From: an uncultured Erysipelotrichaceae bacterium
Lineage (GTDB): Bacteria > Bacillota_I > Bacilli_A > RFN20 > CAG-826
Assembly (NCBI GenBank): GCA_902773005.1
Contig: CACYCS010000004.1
Span: 1 to 64,000, forward strand
Direction: 5' to 3'
DNA length: 64,000 nt
The position numbers and the translations under genes were made by a program. The number at the start of each line of letters is the position of its first letter. The first letter of the stretch is position 1. The notes under the pieces were generated by a model. That model ran no database searches and was not told the origin of the DNA. It saw nothing but the letters and a program-made list of their open reading frames with translations. Positions 43,359-52,136 of the stretch are shown here, piece by piece.

Positions 43359-44024
43359 ATGATAGCTTCTTGGAAAGAATTCTTCGACTACGTGAAGAGC
43401 GAGCCTTATTCCGCTAGTCTCCATCAATTTCTGGATTACGAGTATTCTCATGGGACGGTTTATCCACCCCGTGACATGGTTTTTCAGGCGTTTAAACTGA
43501 CCGATCCCAAAGATTTGAAGGTCGTGATCATTGGGCAAGATCCTTATCACGAACCGAATCAGGCAATGGGGCTATCCTTCTCCGTTCCAAAAGGAGTTCC
43601 TCTTCCTCCCTCCCTAATCAATATATATAAGGAGATTGAGAACGACATCGGCTGCAAGATGGATTTCACTTCAGGTGATCTAACCTGTTGGGCAAAGCAA
43701 GGCGTCCTGCTTCTCAACGCATACTTAAGCGTGCGCGCCTCGAGCCCGCTTTCTCATAGGCGCGAGGAGTATGAGAAGTTCATTTTTGACTGCATGGATT
43801 ATTTGGATTCCTTAGACCAGCCGATCGTGTTCTTACTTTGGGGTGGATTTGCGAAGCGCTACATTGCGAAAATCCATAATCCCGCCCACGCAGTGCTTAC
43901 CTCTGTTCATCCGTCTCCATTATCCGCAAACCGCGGAGGGTGGTTCGGGAATCATCATTTTTCCAAGTGTAATAGCTATCTCTCTAGCCATGGCGTCACA
44001 CCGATAACTTGGCAAAATATTTGA
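43359..44024 (+). CDS. ung: Uracil-DNA glycosylase (family 1)
   Basis: A 221-residue DNA repair enzyme that removes uracil from DNA. The water-activating motif GQDPYHEPNQAMGLSFSV (Asp61, His64), the LLLNAYLSV block and the leucine-loop motif HPSPLSANRGGWFG are all present, and the length is that of the family. Start 43359 follows TAAGAT by 7 nt; an upstream frame from 43272 would include the divergent promoter. It stands alone before the TPP riboswitch. Confidence 0.95.
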   Translation: MIASWKEFFDYVKSEPYSASLHQFLDYEYSHGTVYPPRDMVFQAFKLTDPKDLKVVIIGQDPYHEPNQAMGLSFSVPKGVPLPPSLINIYKEIENDIGCKMDFTSGDLTCWAKQGVLLLNAYLSVRASSPLSHRREEYEKFIFDCMDYLDSLDQPIVFLLWGGFAKRYIAKIHNPAHAVLTSVHPSPLSANRGGWFGNHHFSKCNSYLSSHGVTPITWQNI

Positions 44025-44088
44025 GATTTGCGGAAAAACATTGTTTTCTAAATCGAAATTGCGCGCTTTTTTCGGTTGTATGTCTCCC

Positions 44089-44256
44089 TTGACTTACAGG
44101 TCTTCCTCGCTAGACTTATATGCGACCGGAGCTGATTCGAATCGGCTGAGAGGAACCGTGTGACGGTTCGACGGATGTACCTGATCCCGATAATGCGGGC
44201 GTAGGCAAGAACAAAATCATTTTGCCTTCAGGTACCTATGCTTGGAGGCATTTTCT
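44089..44256 (+). promoter_or_regulatory. TPP riboswitch (THI element) with promoter and translational platform
   Basis: TTGACT (44089-44094), 16-bp spacer, TAGACT (44111-44116), then the THI aptamer about 44124-44216 with GGCTGAGAGG, GTACCTGATCCCGATAATGC and GCGTAGGCAAG. The platform appears translational: TGCCTTC (44223-44229) can pair with GGAGGCA (44244-44250) and hide the GGAGG ribosome binding site, while CAGGTAC (44229-44235) can instead pair with aptamer bases GTACCTG (44177-44183). No terminator is visible. Confidence 0.92.
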
Positions 44257-45321
44257 ATGGAGAAAGAAAAAGGGTTTCGCGCTTGGGGCTGGATTGGCTC
44301 CATTGTCGCGGCAGTGGGCGCCGTCCTATTTATGCTCGCCCCTGTTATCAATTTCGAAACGAAGTATTACGTAGGTGAAGAAAAGATAAAGAACTATTTC
44401 ACGGTGACCCTTGGAGGGATGTTTGATAGTAGCGTGACCCGCCCATGGATCATGACCGTTATCCTTGTCTTAATTGGATTGAGCGTCCTTTTCATCGCTT
44501 TGTCTGGAATCCTCAAGATCAAAGGCAAGAACGCTAAGCTTGCGTCAAATTTCGCGGCCGCATCTGCTTTTGGCTTCGCAATTGCTCTGTGCTTTATCTT
44601 TGCTTCGAAAGAGATCTTCACCTACTATGCGGATGGCTTGATCGAGAACTTCAACGGAGCTTCCCTTGGCTGGGGCTCGGCTGCTAGCATGGTTCTAATC
44701 GCAATCGCGATGATGCTATCCCTTACTTCGTCTTCCTATGGCGAAACCGATAGCGTCCGCACCATCGCGGAAGACGGCATCTTCATCGCCGCCGCCTTCG
44801 TCCTCTCTTACATTAAGATTCCTATGCAAACCAATGGAGGGTCGGTCAATTTCCAGATGCTTCCATTGATGCTTATCGCCCTTCGTCGTGGACCGCTCCA
44901 TGGCTTTGTCGCAAGCGGCCTAGTCTATGGCTTGCTCACCTGCCTTACCGATGGATATGGATTCGCGACCTATCCATTCGATTACTTGATCGGCTTTGGA
45001 TCGGCTGGAGTCATTGGCTTCTTCTCACCCCTTATTCTCGGCGTAAAGCAAGAAAACTATAACTGGAAGGGCGTTCTTTGGATCGTTGTCGGCGGCGTCG
45101 CCTCGACCGCTGTTCGCTTCATTGGAAGCACCGCCTCGTCCATGATCATCTACGATTATCCCTTTGATGCCGCTTGCATTTACAACGCGATTTACATCCC
45201 TGTTTCCGGTGCGATTTCGGTTGCCGTGCTCCTCGCTCTTTATGGTCCGTTGCTCCGCATTAACCGCATGTTCCCGGCCAACAAGAAGAGGCTTGGAAGC
45301 ACCGCTGCGCAAGAAGAGTAA
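44257..45321 (+). CDS. ThiT-type thiamine ECF transporter with N-terminal membrane extension
   Basis: A 354-residue membrane protein. Residues about 175-345 match ThiT, the thiamine-binding S-component of ECF transporters: IKIPMQTNGGSVNFQMLPLM, LRRGPLHGFVASGLVYGLL and DYLIGFGSAG. Residues about 1-160 add four further helices that ordinary ThiT (about 200 residues) lacks. The TPP riboswitch directly upstream supports thiamine as substrate. ATG 44257 has GGAGG at 44244. The energising EcfAAT module is not in this window. Confidence 0.88.
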   Translation: MEKEKGFRAWGWIGSIVAAVGAVLFMLAPVINFETKYYVGEEKIKNYFTVTLGGMFDSSVTRPWIMTVILVLIGLSVLFIALSGILKIKGKNAKLASNFAAASAFGFAIALCFIFASKEIFTYYADGLIENFNGASLGWGSAASMVLIAIAMMLSLTSSSYGETDSVRTIAEDGIFIAAAFVLSYIKIPMQTNGGSVNFQMLPLMLIALRRGPLHGFVASGLVYGLLTCLTDGYGFATYPFDYLIGFGSAGVIGFFSPLILGVKQENYNWKGVLWIVVGGVASTAVRFIGSTASSMIIYDYPFDAACIYNAIYIPVSGAISVAVLLALYGPLLRINRMFPANKKRLGSTAAQEE

Positions 45322-45400
45322 CCCGTTTGCCAATAAAAAATACAAGTTATTTTTTCCTCCGCGTGTTATAGTCCTCTAGTCCCACTAGGAGGATTTACCC

Positions 45401-46594
45401 ATGGCAGAAGAAGAAAAGGTAGAGATTGTTCCCGAAGAAAAACCCGCCGAAGATCGCTTCGACGATGATTTCGTAGACGATAAAGCCGCGGAAGCCCAAG
45501 CTGCGAAAGAAGCCGCAGCCGCTGCGGAAGCCGCCCAAAAAGCCGCCCAGGAAGAGCAAGAGAAGAAAGAGGAGATTGACCTTCATTACGTCGAGGAAGA
45601 AGAAGGCGCGGTCGCCGTCGATAATGCCCAGCCTGCCGAAAAGCCCGCCGAGCCACAAGCCGTTCGTCCTGAACCTGGCCCAGAGGGCCCCTATGGTGAT
45701 GAACGGTTCCAGAAAATCGAAGATGCCCGCATCGGGCTTCAGAAGATCGTTAAGAAATGGGCCATTTGGAAGGTTGTCGTCGTTCTTGCTTTATTCGCGG
45801 ATATCTTCTGCGCGTGGCTACTTCCCCGCAACTTGTTGGGCGATGATCAGCAGGTTGTCAAAGTCGTTATTGGCATCTCCTGCACCGTCGTTGGCCTAGT
45901 CGGTTATTTCCTCTTCCAATTCTTCAATAAAAAAGCCGAGAAAAAGGCGATGCGCGCCTTCGTCAAAGTGTTCTACGAAATGCAGAATGATTACGTTTTC
46001 GAAGACACGGGTGCCTCCAATTTCGTTGGAGACGTCGATTCGAAGGTCAGCAAAGAGGAATTCGCGGAGATGGATATCTACCCGAATGTCTCGCAGATCG
46101 GATCTCGTTCGAACATGACGTTCACCTATAACGGAATGGACTGCGCCATTGCCGATCTCGCGGCTCAAAAAGACAATGGCAAATACCTACAGACCATCTT
46201 CGTTGGCAAATATCTCCGCACCCACAACACCGCGACCGTCTCCGAAGAAGGCATCGCCATCTATTTCAAAGGCGGCGACCGCGCCATTCCGCCGGAAGGC
46301 ATCAAGAATCGCCCGATTATCGAAAACAACAAACGCTACATCATCGTCGGCTCAAACGCGGATAAGCATCTATTGAGTCCGAAGTTCCGCGCGGCGATGA
46401 AAGAGATCAGAACCGACAAGCTTCTCGTCGATGTCGCGATTCTCATCAAGCCTGGCAAAACCTATTGGGGCCTTGGCTATGAGGATACCTTGATGATTCT
46501 TCCTGATCGCAGCCGATTCAACCCGACCTATATTCAGGAATTCAAGGGACAGCTCAAGCAAATCCTTGATCTCGCGGCAATGCTGAACGAATAG
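45401..46594 (+). CDS. Membrane protein with acidic Ala-rich N-terminus
   Basis: A 397-residue protein. Residues 1-105 are low complexity (A, E, K) and likely helical or disordered. Two membrane helices follow (about 123-142 and 149-172), then a cytosolic domain of about 220 residues (FVKVFYEMQNDYVFED, GSRSNMTFTYNGMDCAIADL, YLRTHNTATVSEEGIAIYF), resembling DUF3137-type proteins at a low level. AGGAGGATTTACCC precedes the ATG. It ends at a good terminator, so it is monocistronic. The function is unknown. Confidence 0.65.
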   Translation: MAEEEKVEIVPEEKPAEDRFDDDFVDDKAAEAQAAKEAAAAAEAAQKAAQEEQEKKEEIDLHYVEEEEGAVAVDNAQPAEKPAEPQAVRPEPGPEGPYGDERFQKIEDARIGLQKIVKKWAIWKVVVVLALFADIFCAWLLPRNLLGDDQQVVKVVIGISCTVVGLVGYFLFQFFNKKAEKKAMRAFVKVFYEMQNDYVFEDTGASNFVGDVDSKVSKEEFAEMDIYPNVSQIGSRSNMTFTYNGMDCAIADLAAQKDNGKYLQTIFVGKYLRTHNTATVSEEGIAIYFKGGDRAIPPEGIKNRPIIENNKRYIIVGSNADKHLLSPKFRAAMKEIRTDKLLVDVAILIKPGKTYWGLGYEDTLMILPDRSRFNPTYIQEFKGQLKQILDLAAMLNE

Positions 46595-46608
46595 ATCCAC
46601 ATACAGTA

Positions 46609-46647
46609 AAATGGGAATCCATCACTAACTGGGTTCCCATTTTTATC
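46609..46647 (+). terminator. Terminator
   Basis: AAATGGGAATCC pairs with GGGTTCCCATTT (one mismatch region), followed by TTATC. Confidence 0.75.
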
Positions 46648-46764
46648 ACACTCAAGCGCAAGAAATAGGTGCAAGGAACTCGCATATCGGCAAACTCCTC
46701 GTTTCTTTATGCGCGCCCACGCACTATAATTTTTGCGAAGGGCAAAAGGCCCCGCTCCCTTTGT

Positions 46765-47343
46765 ATGGCATATAGTAACGATCCAAGATTTCCGCGCTGG
46801 ATCAAGGTCCAGGCGTACAAGCATGACGGCTTGCTGCATCGGCAATGGTCGCCAGCTTTTCTTGTTGAGGAAACCTCTGAATATTGGGCCCTCGCAAGCA
46901 AAACGAGCCTAGTCACCGAAGGCGACGGCCGCAAATGGATCACGAAGGAGAATGCGGTGTTCTTGCTTTTCAAGCACCGCTGGATGAATGTGATCGCGAT
47001 GTTCAAGGAAAATCGCGGCATCTGCTATTACGTGAACATCGCTACCCCAACCATATTGGACCACGGCTACCTCAAATACATCGATTACGACCTCGATATC
47101 AAACTTTATCCCGACCACATCGAGAAAACGCTCGATGAAAATGAGTACGCGCGCCACATCCAGACTTATGGCTACCCTCGCGACTTAAGCGCTGCGATTG
47201 AGCGCTCCGCCGAGGAAGTCAAAACCATGATCGCCGAAGGGAGATTCCCCTTCATCGATTCGGAGATCACCGATCTTTATCACAAGTTCCTCGACATGAA
47301 TAAACCCTTCATCGGACGGGGAAATAACAATCAGAAGAGATAA
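46765..47343 (+). CDS. ntdP: NtdP-like nucleoside di/triphosphatase (DUF402)
   Basis: A 192-residue member of the YgaC/NtdP (DUF402) family, which hydrolyses nucleoside tri- and diphosphates. Family blocks are IKVQAYKHDGLLHRQW, FLLFKHRWMNVIAMF, ICYYVNIATPTI and YIDYDLDIKLYPDH with conserved Asp residues. TATAAT lies at about 46724-46729 and no clear Shine-Dalgarno sequence precedes the ATG. It heads the operon for the tRNA t6A enzymes, 2 bp before tsaE. Confidence 0.85.
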   Translation: MAYSNDPRFPRWIKVQAYKHDGLLHRQWSPAFLVEETSEYWALASKTSLVTEGDGRKWITKENAVFLLFKHRWMNVIAMFKENRGICYYVNIATPTILDHGYLKYIDYDLDIKLYPDHIEKTLDENEYARHIQTYGYPRDLSAAIERSAEEVKTMIAEGRFPFIDSEITDLYHKFLDMNKPFIGRGNNNQKR

Positions 47344-47345
47344 CC

Positions 47346-47828
47346 ATGGAAGCAAAGCTTCGTACGACGAAAAAAGAAGAGACCAAGTCCCTTGGCGCGT
47401 TTTGTGCCCGCTTCTTTAGGAGCGGGGACGTCGTTTTGCTAAAAGGCGACCTAGGCGCAGGCAAGACAACCTTCACCGGAGGCGTCGCAAAGGGTCTAGG
47501 CATCGAAGAAGATGTCATTTCGCCCACTTTCAACATCATGAAGTGCTATTTCAAGGGGAGCCTGCCGATGTATCACATCGACGCGTATCGCCTTGAGAAT
47601 CAGAACACGGAAATCGGCTTGGACGAATACATCGAAGGCGATGGGGTATGCCTCATCGAATGGCCGATGTACATCGAAAAGCTATTGCCTGACGAATTCT
47701 TGGAGATCTCGCTCCATAACGTAGGAGGCGACGAAAGGGAAATCGTTTTCCGTAGTGATTCGCCGCGCTTCGACGAACTCATCAAATCGCTGCAAGAGGA
47801 GTTTTATGAAAATCGCATTGCTGCTTGA
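47346..47828 (+). CDS. tsaE: tRNA t6A biosynthesis ATPase TsaE
   Basis: A 160-residue P-loop ATPase. GDLGAGKTTFTGGVAKGLG is the Walker A motif, SPTFNIMKCY is switch-like, and CLIEWPMYIEKLLPDEFLEI is the conserved C-terminal block. It cycles the TsaB-TsaD complex that makes N6-threonylcarbamoyl-adenosine at position 37 of ANN-decoding tRNAs. The next gene begins inside it (23-bp overlap). Confidence 0.93.
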   Translation: MEAKLRTTKKEETKSLGAFCARFFRSGDVVLLKGDLGAGKTTFTGGVAKGLGIEEDVISPTFNIMKCYFKGSLPMYHIDAYRLENQNTEIGLDEYIEGDGVCLIEWPMYIEKLLPDEFLEISLHNVGGDEREIVFRSDSPRFDELIKSLQEEFYENRIAA

Positions 47829-48867
47829 TTCCTCGGAAAAGAATCTGACGGTTGGCATCTCTAGCGAGGGTAAAGTCATCGACTACGTAAGCTATGAGTC
47901 CTGGCAACGCCAAAGCGAACTCATGGTCAAAGAGGTCGACACCATCCTCAAAAAGAACGGGTGCACTCGCGATGACATCGCTTTCGTGTCCTGCGCCAAA
48001 GGCCCAGGGTCCTATACTGGCGTCCGCATCGCCCTCACGATTGCCAAAACCGTCGCGTTCGCATTGAACGTTCCGCTATATCTAAGCTCTTCGCTCGAAG
48101 TGCTTAAAAAAGGCGATGAGCCTTCCCTTTGCCTTTCTAATGCCCGCGGCAAAAGAAGCTATTTCGGCGTCTATTCCAATGGGGAATGCCTAGTCCCTGA
48201 TTGCATCAAGGACAACTCCGAAGTCCTCGCCTATATCGATGAACATCCTGAGCTCACTCCGTGTGGCGACCTCGGCTACTTGGGCTTAGAGGGGTATCGT
48301 TCCGACATTGTGACGAACCTCGCAGAAGCAATCGACGAGGGACATGTATGCGAAAATGCTCTTGGAGCAAAGCCGATCTACCTCAAAGACGACTACGACC
48401 AAGGCAAGTTCAAGACCATCGTTAGACGCACCATCCCTAGCGACCTCTCCTCGATCATGGCCATCGAGAACGCTTCGATCAAGAATCCATATTCCGAGCA
48501 GCAGATGCTATATGAATTGACCGAGAACCCGGTCGCATATCTATACTCCGCCGTGGTGGATTCCGAAGTGGTGGGGTTCATCGACTTCATGATCACCTTC
48601 AATTCCGCGACCATCACCCAAATCGCGGTCAAAGAGGAATTCCGCAGCAAAGGCATCGGCAATTTGCTTCTTGGCCAGATGCTCAAAGACTGCCGCGCGC
48701 AGGCAGAGCCCGTGGAATACATCACCCTTGAAGTAAGGCAAAGCAACGTCAGAGCCCAAAAGTTCTATAAGAAGCACAAATTCGAGCAGATCGTCGTCAA
48801 GAAGTCCTATTACGATGACGGCGAGGATGCCATTTACATGGTCAGGAGCATCATCAGCGATGTCTAA
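47806..48867 (+). CDS. tsaB: TsaB-RimI fusion protein
   Basis: A 353-residue fusion. Residues 1-about 200 are TsaB (LLLDSSEKNLTVGISSEG, AKGPGSYTGVRIALTIAKT), the scaffold partner of TsaD. Residues about 204-350 are a GNAT acetyltransferase of the RimI kind (RRTIPSDLSSIMAIENAS, ITQIAVKEEFRSKGIGNLLL with the acetyl-CoA loop, RAQKFYKKHKFEQI), which acetylates N-terminal alanine of ribosomal protein S18 in other bacteria. ATG 47806 has AAGAGGAG 6 nt upstream and overlaps tsaE. It overlaps tsaD by 8 bp. Confidence 0.92.
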   Translation: MKIALLLDSSEKNLTVGISSEGKVIDYVSYESWQRQSELMVKEVDTILKKNGCTRDDIAFVSCAKGPGSYTGVRIALTIAKTVAFALNVPLYLSSSLEVLKKGDEPSLCLSNARGKRSYFGVYSNGECLVPDCIKDNSEVLAYIDEHPELTPCGDLGYLGLEGYRSDIVTNLAEAIDEGHVCENALGAKPIYLKDDYDQGKFKTIVRRTIPSDLSSIMAIENASIKNPYSEQQMLYELTENPVAYLYSAVVDSEVVGFIDFMITFNSATITQIAVKEEFRSKGIGNLLLGQMLKDCRAQAEPVEYITLEVRQSNVRAQKFYKKHKFEQIVVKKSYYDDGEDAIYMVRSIISDV

Positions 48868-49879
48868 GATCTTAGCAATTGAATCTAGCTGCGACGAAAC
48901 CGCAGTTGCGATCACCGATGACGGCAAGCTATTGGCTAACGTCGTCGCCACCCAGATTTCCGTTCATGAGAAATTCGGCGGGGTCATGCCCGAGATCGCG
49001 TCCCGCCTCCACACGGAGAATATTTCGGTCTGCCTAAGCGAGGCCTTGGATCAAGCCAAATTGAAGCTTGAGGACATCGACGCATTTGCCGTGACGAGAG
49101 GCCCTGGACTTATCGGTTGCCTCCACGTGGGACTACAAGCCGCGAAAACCCTCGCGATGCTTTACGATAAGCCACTCATCCCCGTCCATCATCTCGCTGG
49201 CCATATCTATGCGAACGAATACGTCGGCGAATTCAAATTCCCGATGCTCTGCGTCGTCGTTTCCGGTGGCAACACTGAGCTTGTGATCATGAAGGACCAC
49301 ATGGACTTCGAGATCGTCGGCGAAACCAAAGACGATGCGGTGGGGGAGTGCTACGACAAGGTGGCCAGAGTCCTAGGCCTACCTTATCCAGGCGGACTAC
49401 CAATCGATCAGCATGCCAAAAACGGCAAGCATACCTACGATTTGCCTATCCCGAATGCCGGGGCGGGCAAATATGACTTCTCCTATTCTGGACTAAAGAC
49501 CTCGGTCATCAATCTTGTGAACTCACTCAAGATGAAGGGAACGCCAGTCAATGTCGATGACATGGCGAGGTCATTCCAAGACGTCGCGATCTCCATGGTC
49601 GTTGAGAAATCGCTTGCCGCGGCATTCGATTACGGCGTCAAACAAATCGTATTGGCGGGGGGCGTGAGCGCGAATTCGTACCTGCGAGAGCAGATGAAGT
49701 CGCGCCTAGATAATTCGGGGATCGAACTCATCATCCCGCCGCTATGGTGCACGACCGATAATGCGGCGATGATCGCCAAAGTCGCCGAAAGGCTCTATGA
49801 AAAGAAGGTGTTCGCCCCATTGACCCTTGGGGTCGACCCAAACTGGAAAATCGATCATTGGGACAAATTCGACGAATGA
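48860..49879 (+). CDS. tsaD: tRNA t6A threonylcarbamoyltransferase TsaD
   Basis: A 339-residue ASKHA-fold enzyme that transfers the threonylcarbamoyl group to tRNA. ILAIESSCDETAVAI is the N-terminal signature, and VHHLAGHIYANEY gives the two metal-binding histidines. VVSGGNTELV and the final VAERLYEKKVFAPLTLGVDPNW are also standard. The start overlaps the TsaB-RimI gene by 8 bp. With tsaE and tsaB in one operon only tsaC is missing from the window. Confidence 0.95.
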   Translation: MSKILAIESSCDETAVAITDDGKLLANVVATQISVHEKFGGVMPEIASRLHTENISVCLSEALDQAKLKLEDIDAFAVTRGPGLIGCLHVGLQAAKTLAMLYDKPLIPVHHLAGHIYANEYVGEFKFPMLCVVVSGGNTELVIMKDHMDFEIVGETKDDAVGECYDKVARVLGLPYPGGLPIDQHAKNGKHTYDLPIPNAGAGKYDFSYSGLKTSVINLVNSLKMKGTPVNVDDMARSFQDVAISMVVEKSLAAAFDYGVKQIVLAGGVSANSYLREQMKSRLDNSGIELIIPPLWCTTDNAAMIAKVAERLYEKKVFAPLTLGVDPNWKIDHWDKFDE

Positions 49880-49918
49880 GGCCCTCCACAAATATTAATT
49901 GAAAGGTATAGTAAAGCC

Positions 49919-51313
49919 ATGCAAATCAAAGCCATCACCGTTTCCGAACTCTATGAGAGGTTCTCCAAAGGAGAGGACCTCACCTCCCTTGGGGAAATCG
50001 TCATCGAAGGATGGGTCAGGACCAATCGCGATTCTGGATCCATCGGCTTCATCGCCCTCAATGACGGCTCTTGCTTCAAGAACATTCAGGTCGTCTATAA
50101 CGACAAGCTTCCAACTCACGACGAGGTCGCTCACCTCATCACCGGCGCGGCGATACTCGTGAAGGGGCCGATCGTTTTGACCCCCGAGATGAAGCAACCG
50201 TTTGAGATTCACGCTTCCGAAGTTGAAGTCCTTGGCCAAGTCGACCCCGACTATCCGCTTCAGAAGAAGAGGCATAGCTTCGAATATCTCCGCGAAATCG
50301 CTTATCTTAGGCCGCGCACCAACACGTTTGCCGCGCTTTATCGCGTGAGAAGCGTTTTGGCCCTAGGCATCCACGAATTCTTCCAGAATAAGGGCTTCGT
50401 TTACGTCCATACTCCTGAGATCACCGCCAATGACGCCGAAGGCGCAGGCCAGGTCTTTACCATCATGACCCCCGATGAGAAGGGTAAGCTTTCCGAGACC
50501 GACTTTTTCGGCAAGAAGGCTTCTTTGACCGTCTCTGGCCAACTCCACGTCGAAGCTTTCGCGCTTGCCTTCCGCGACGTTTATACCTTCGGTCCGACCT
50601 TCCGCGCCGAGAAATCGAACACCCCTCGCCACGCATCCGAATTCTGGATGATCGAGCCTGAGATTGCATTCGCCGATCTAGAGGACGACATGGACCTCAT
50701 GGAAGAGACCATCAAGTTCTGCATCCGTTACGTCCTCGACAAGTGCCCGGACGAGATGGCGTTCTTCAACCAGATGATCGCCCCCGGCCTATTCGATAAA
50801 CTCAACCACGTTTTAGAGACCCCGTTCACCAGAATGGATTACACCAAAGGCATTGAACTCCTTCAGGAAGCGGTCAAGAAAGGCCATAAGTTCGAATACT
50901 CGGATATCGAGTGGGGCATGGACCTCCAGTCGGAGCATGAGCGTTATCTAACCGAGGAAGTGGTCAAAGGACCGATGTTCCTCATCAACTATCCGAAAGA
51001 GATCAAGGCTTTCTACATGAGAGAGAACGACGATGGCAAGACCGTCGCCGCATGCGACTGCCTAGTTCCAGGAGAAGGCGAGATCATCGGCGGCTCCCAG
51101 CGCGAGGAACGTTATGACATCCTCAAGGCCAAAATGGACAAAATCGGCAACACGGCTGGCCTAGAATGGTATCTGAACCTCCGCAAATACGGCGGATGCA
51201 TCCACTCGGGCTTCGGCATCGGATTCGACCGTTTGCTCATGTATCTCACCGGCGTCACGAACATCCGCGACACCGAACCCTATCCGCGCACAAGCTCGCA
51301 GCTTAAGTACTGA
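49919..51313 (+). CDS. asnS: Asparaginyl-tRNA synthetase
   Basis: A 464-residue class IIb synthetase. The N-terminal OB-fold (EGWVRTNRDSGSIGFIALNDGS) binds the anticodon. Motif 2 (FGPTFRAEKSNTPRHASEFWMIEPE) and motif 3 (GFGIGFDRLLMYLTG) of the catalytic domain are intact; the asparagine-type residues are consistent with AsnRS. AAAGG precedes the ATG and TATAGT lies 6 nt before it, so either a weak leader or a leaderless start is possible. The stop overlaps the next small gene (TGATG). Confidence 0.94.
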   Translation: MQIKAITVSELYERFSKGEDLTSLGEIVIEGWVRTNRDSGSIGFIALNDGSCFKNIQVVYNDKLPTHDEVAHLITGAAILVKGPIVLTPEMKQPFEIHASEVEVLGQVDPDYPLQKKRHSFEYLREIAYLRPRTNTFAALYRVRSVLALGIHEFFQNKGFVYVHTPEITANDAEGAGQVFTIMTPDEKGKLSETDFFGKKASLTVSGQLHVEAFALAFRDVYTFGPTFRAEKSNTPRHASEFWMIEPEIAFADLEDDMDLMEETIKFCIRYVLDKCPDEMAFFNQMIAPGLFDKLNHVLETPFTRMDYTKGIELLQEAVKKGHKFEYSDIEWGMDLQSEHERYLTEEVVKGPMFLINYPKEIKAFYMRENDDGKTVAACDCLVPGEGEIIGGSQREERYDILKAKMDKIGNTAGLEWYLNLRKYGGCIHSGFGIGFDRLLMYLTGVTNIRDTEPYPRTSSQLKY

Positions 51314-51507
51314 TGGAAGAGACAAATCTACTAGGAAATGAGGAACTCGACGTTCAGGAGAACGCGTTCCATGACACCCGTCCCATTCCCATTGCGGAGA
51401 GGGAGCGGAAGCAAACCGCCAAGAAGCGTGTCTTTTTCCTGCTGCTCATTCTGATTTTCATCATGGTCGGGCTTATCATCTGGGAAGTTGCGAGCATGCT
51501 CGTTTGA
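51313..51507 (+). CDS. Small single-helix membrane protein
   Basis: A 64-residue protein with a hydrophilic N-terminus and one C-terminal membrane helix (about 40-62, FFLLLILIFIMVGLIIW). The start ATG overlaps the asnS stop as TGATG, so translation is coupled. No relatives are recognised. Confidence 0.6.
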   Translation: MEETNLLGNEELDVQENAFHDTRPIPIAERERKQTAKKRVFFLLLILIFIMVGLIIWEVASMLV

Positions 51508-51516
51508 GGGCTCCCC

Positions 51517-51978
51517 ATGGCAAGGCGTCCCGCGATTCAAAACCAGCAAGCGGCCCACAAGGTCGCCCCCTCCATCGTTTTCGGCAGGGTGTGCTTGATC
51601 GTTGGATGCCTTTTGTTTTTGGTTGCAACGGGTTTTACGATCTACCGCTACGCTGGGAAATTCATGGACGGATCCTTCGATTGGTCAAAGCCTAGGGACG
51701 CGATTGAAATACTGCTCACGCCAGTGGTCTGCATCTTCATGATTGTGGCATCCATTGGGGGCGTGTCATTTGTTTTCGACAAAGGACCCTTCATTTCCGT
51801 CGCGGCTTTTGCTGCGTTTGCGTCCCTCATCGTGTTCATCATCTACCTCGTTTTCGACATCCGAGATTTGACGGTCGATTGGGATTGGGCGACGTTTGGA
51901 TTATCATTGCTTGATGTCGAATTGTCCGCTTTCGTGTATTTTATTGGGTGGTTCTTCGCGAAGAACTGGTTGGACTGA
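51517..51978 (+). CDS. Four-helix membrane protein, unknown
   Basis: A 153-residue membrane protein with hydrophobic segments at about 21-43, 64-86, 91-112 and 126-148. A GAGGG lies about 6 nt before the ATG. It lies 9 bp after the small membrane protein gene and its stop overlaps the lipoprotein start (TGATG). No motif is recognised. Confidence 0.6.
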   Translation: MARRPAIQNQQAAHKVAPSIVFGRVCLIVGCLLFLVATGFTIYRYAGKFMDGSFDWSKPRDAIEILLTPVVCIFMIVASIGGVSFVFDKGPFISVAAFAAFASLIVFIIYLVFDIRDLTVDWDWATFGLSLLDVELSAFVYFIGWFFAKNWLD

Positions 51979-52136
51979 TGAAAAAGAGAAAACTGATCAT
52001 ATTGCTATTGCTCGCTGGGGCGATGGGAACTGCTGGATGTTCCAAGTCCAGCGATAAGAAAAAATGCGACGACAATGGGGTTTGCCACATTGGTTACGTC
52101 GCAGTTCCTAAACTTCCGTCCTATTTTAATCGCTAG
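51978..52136 (+). CDS. Very small lipoprotein
   Basis: A 52-residue lipoprotein: signal peptide KKRKLIILLLLAGAMGTAG followed by Cys21, then a short tail with two more cysteines (KKKCDDNGVCHIGY) that could form a disulfide. The start overlaps the previous stop as TGATG. Its 3' end overlaps the convergent membrane-protein gene by 11 bp. Confidence 0.65.
   Translation: MKKRKLIILLLLAGAMGTAGCSKSSDKKKCDDNGVCHIGYVAVPKLPSYFNR

Noticed and set aside
49880-49918. T-box leader before asnS
   Set aside because: The gap is only 39 bp, far too short for a T-box.
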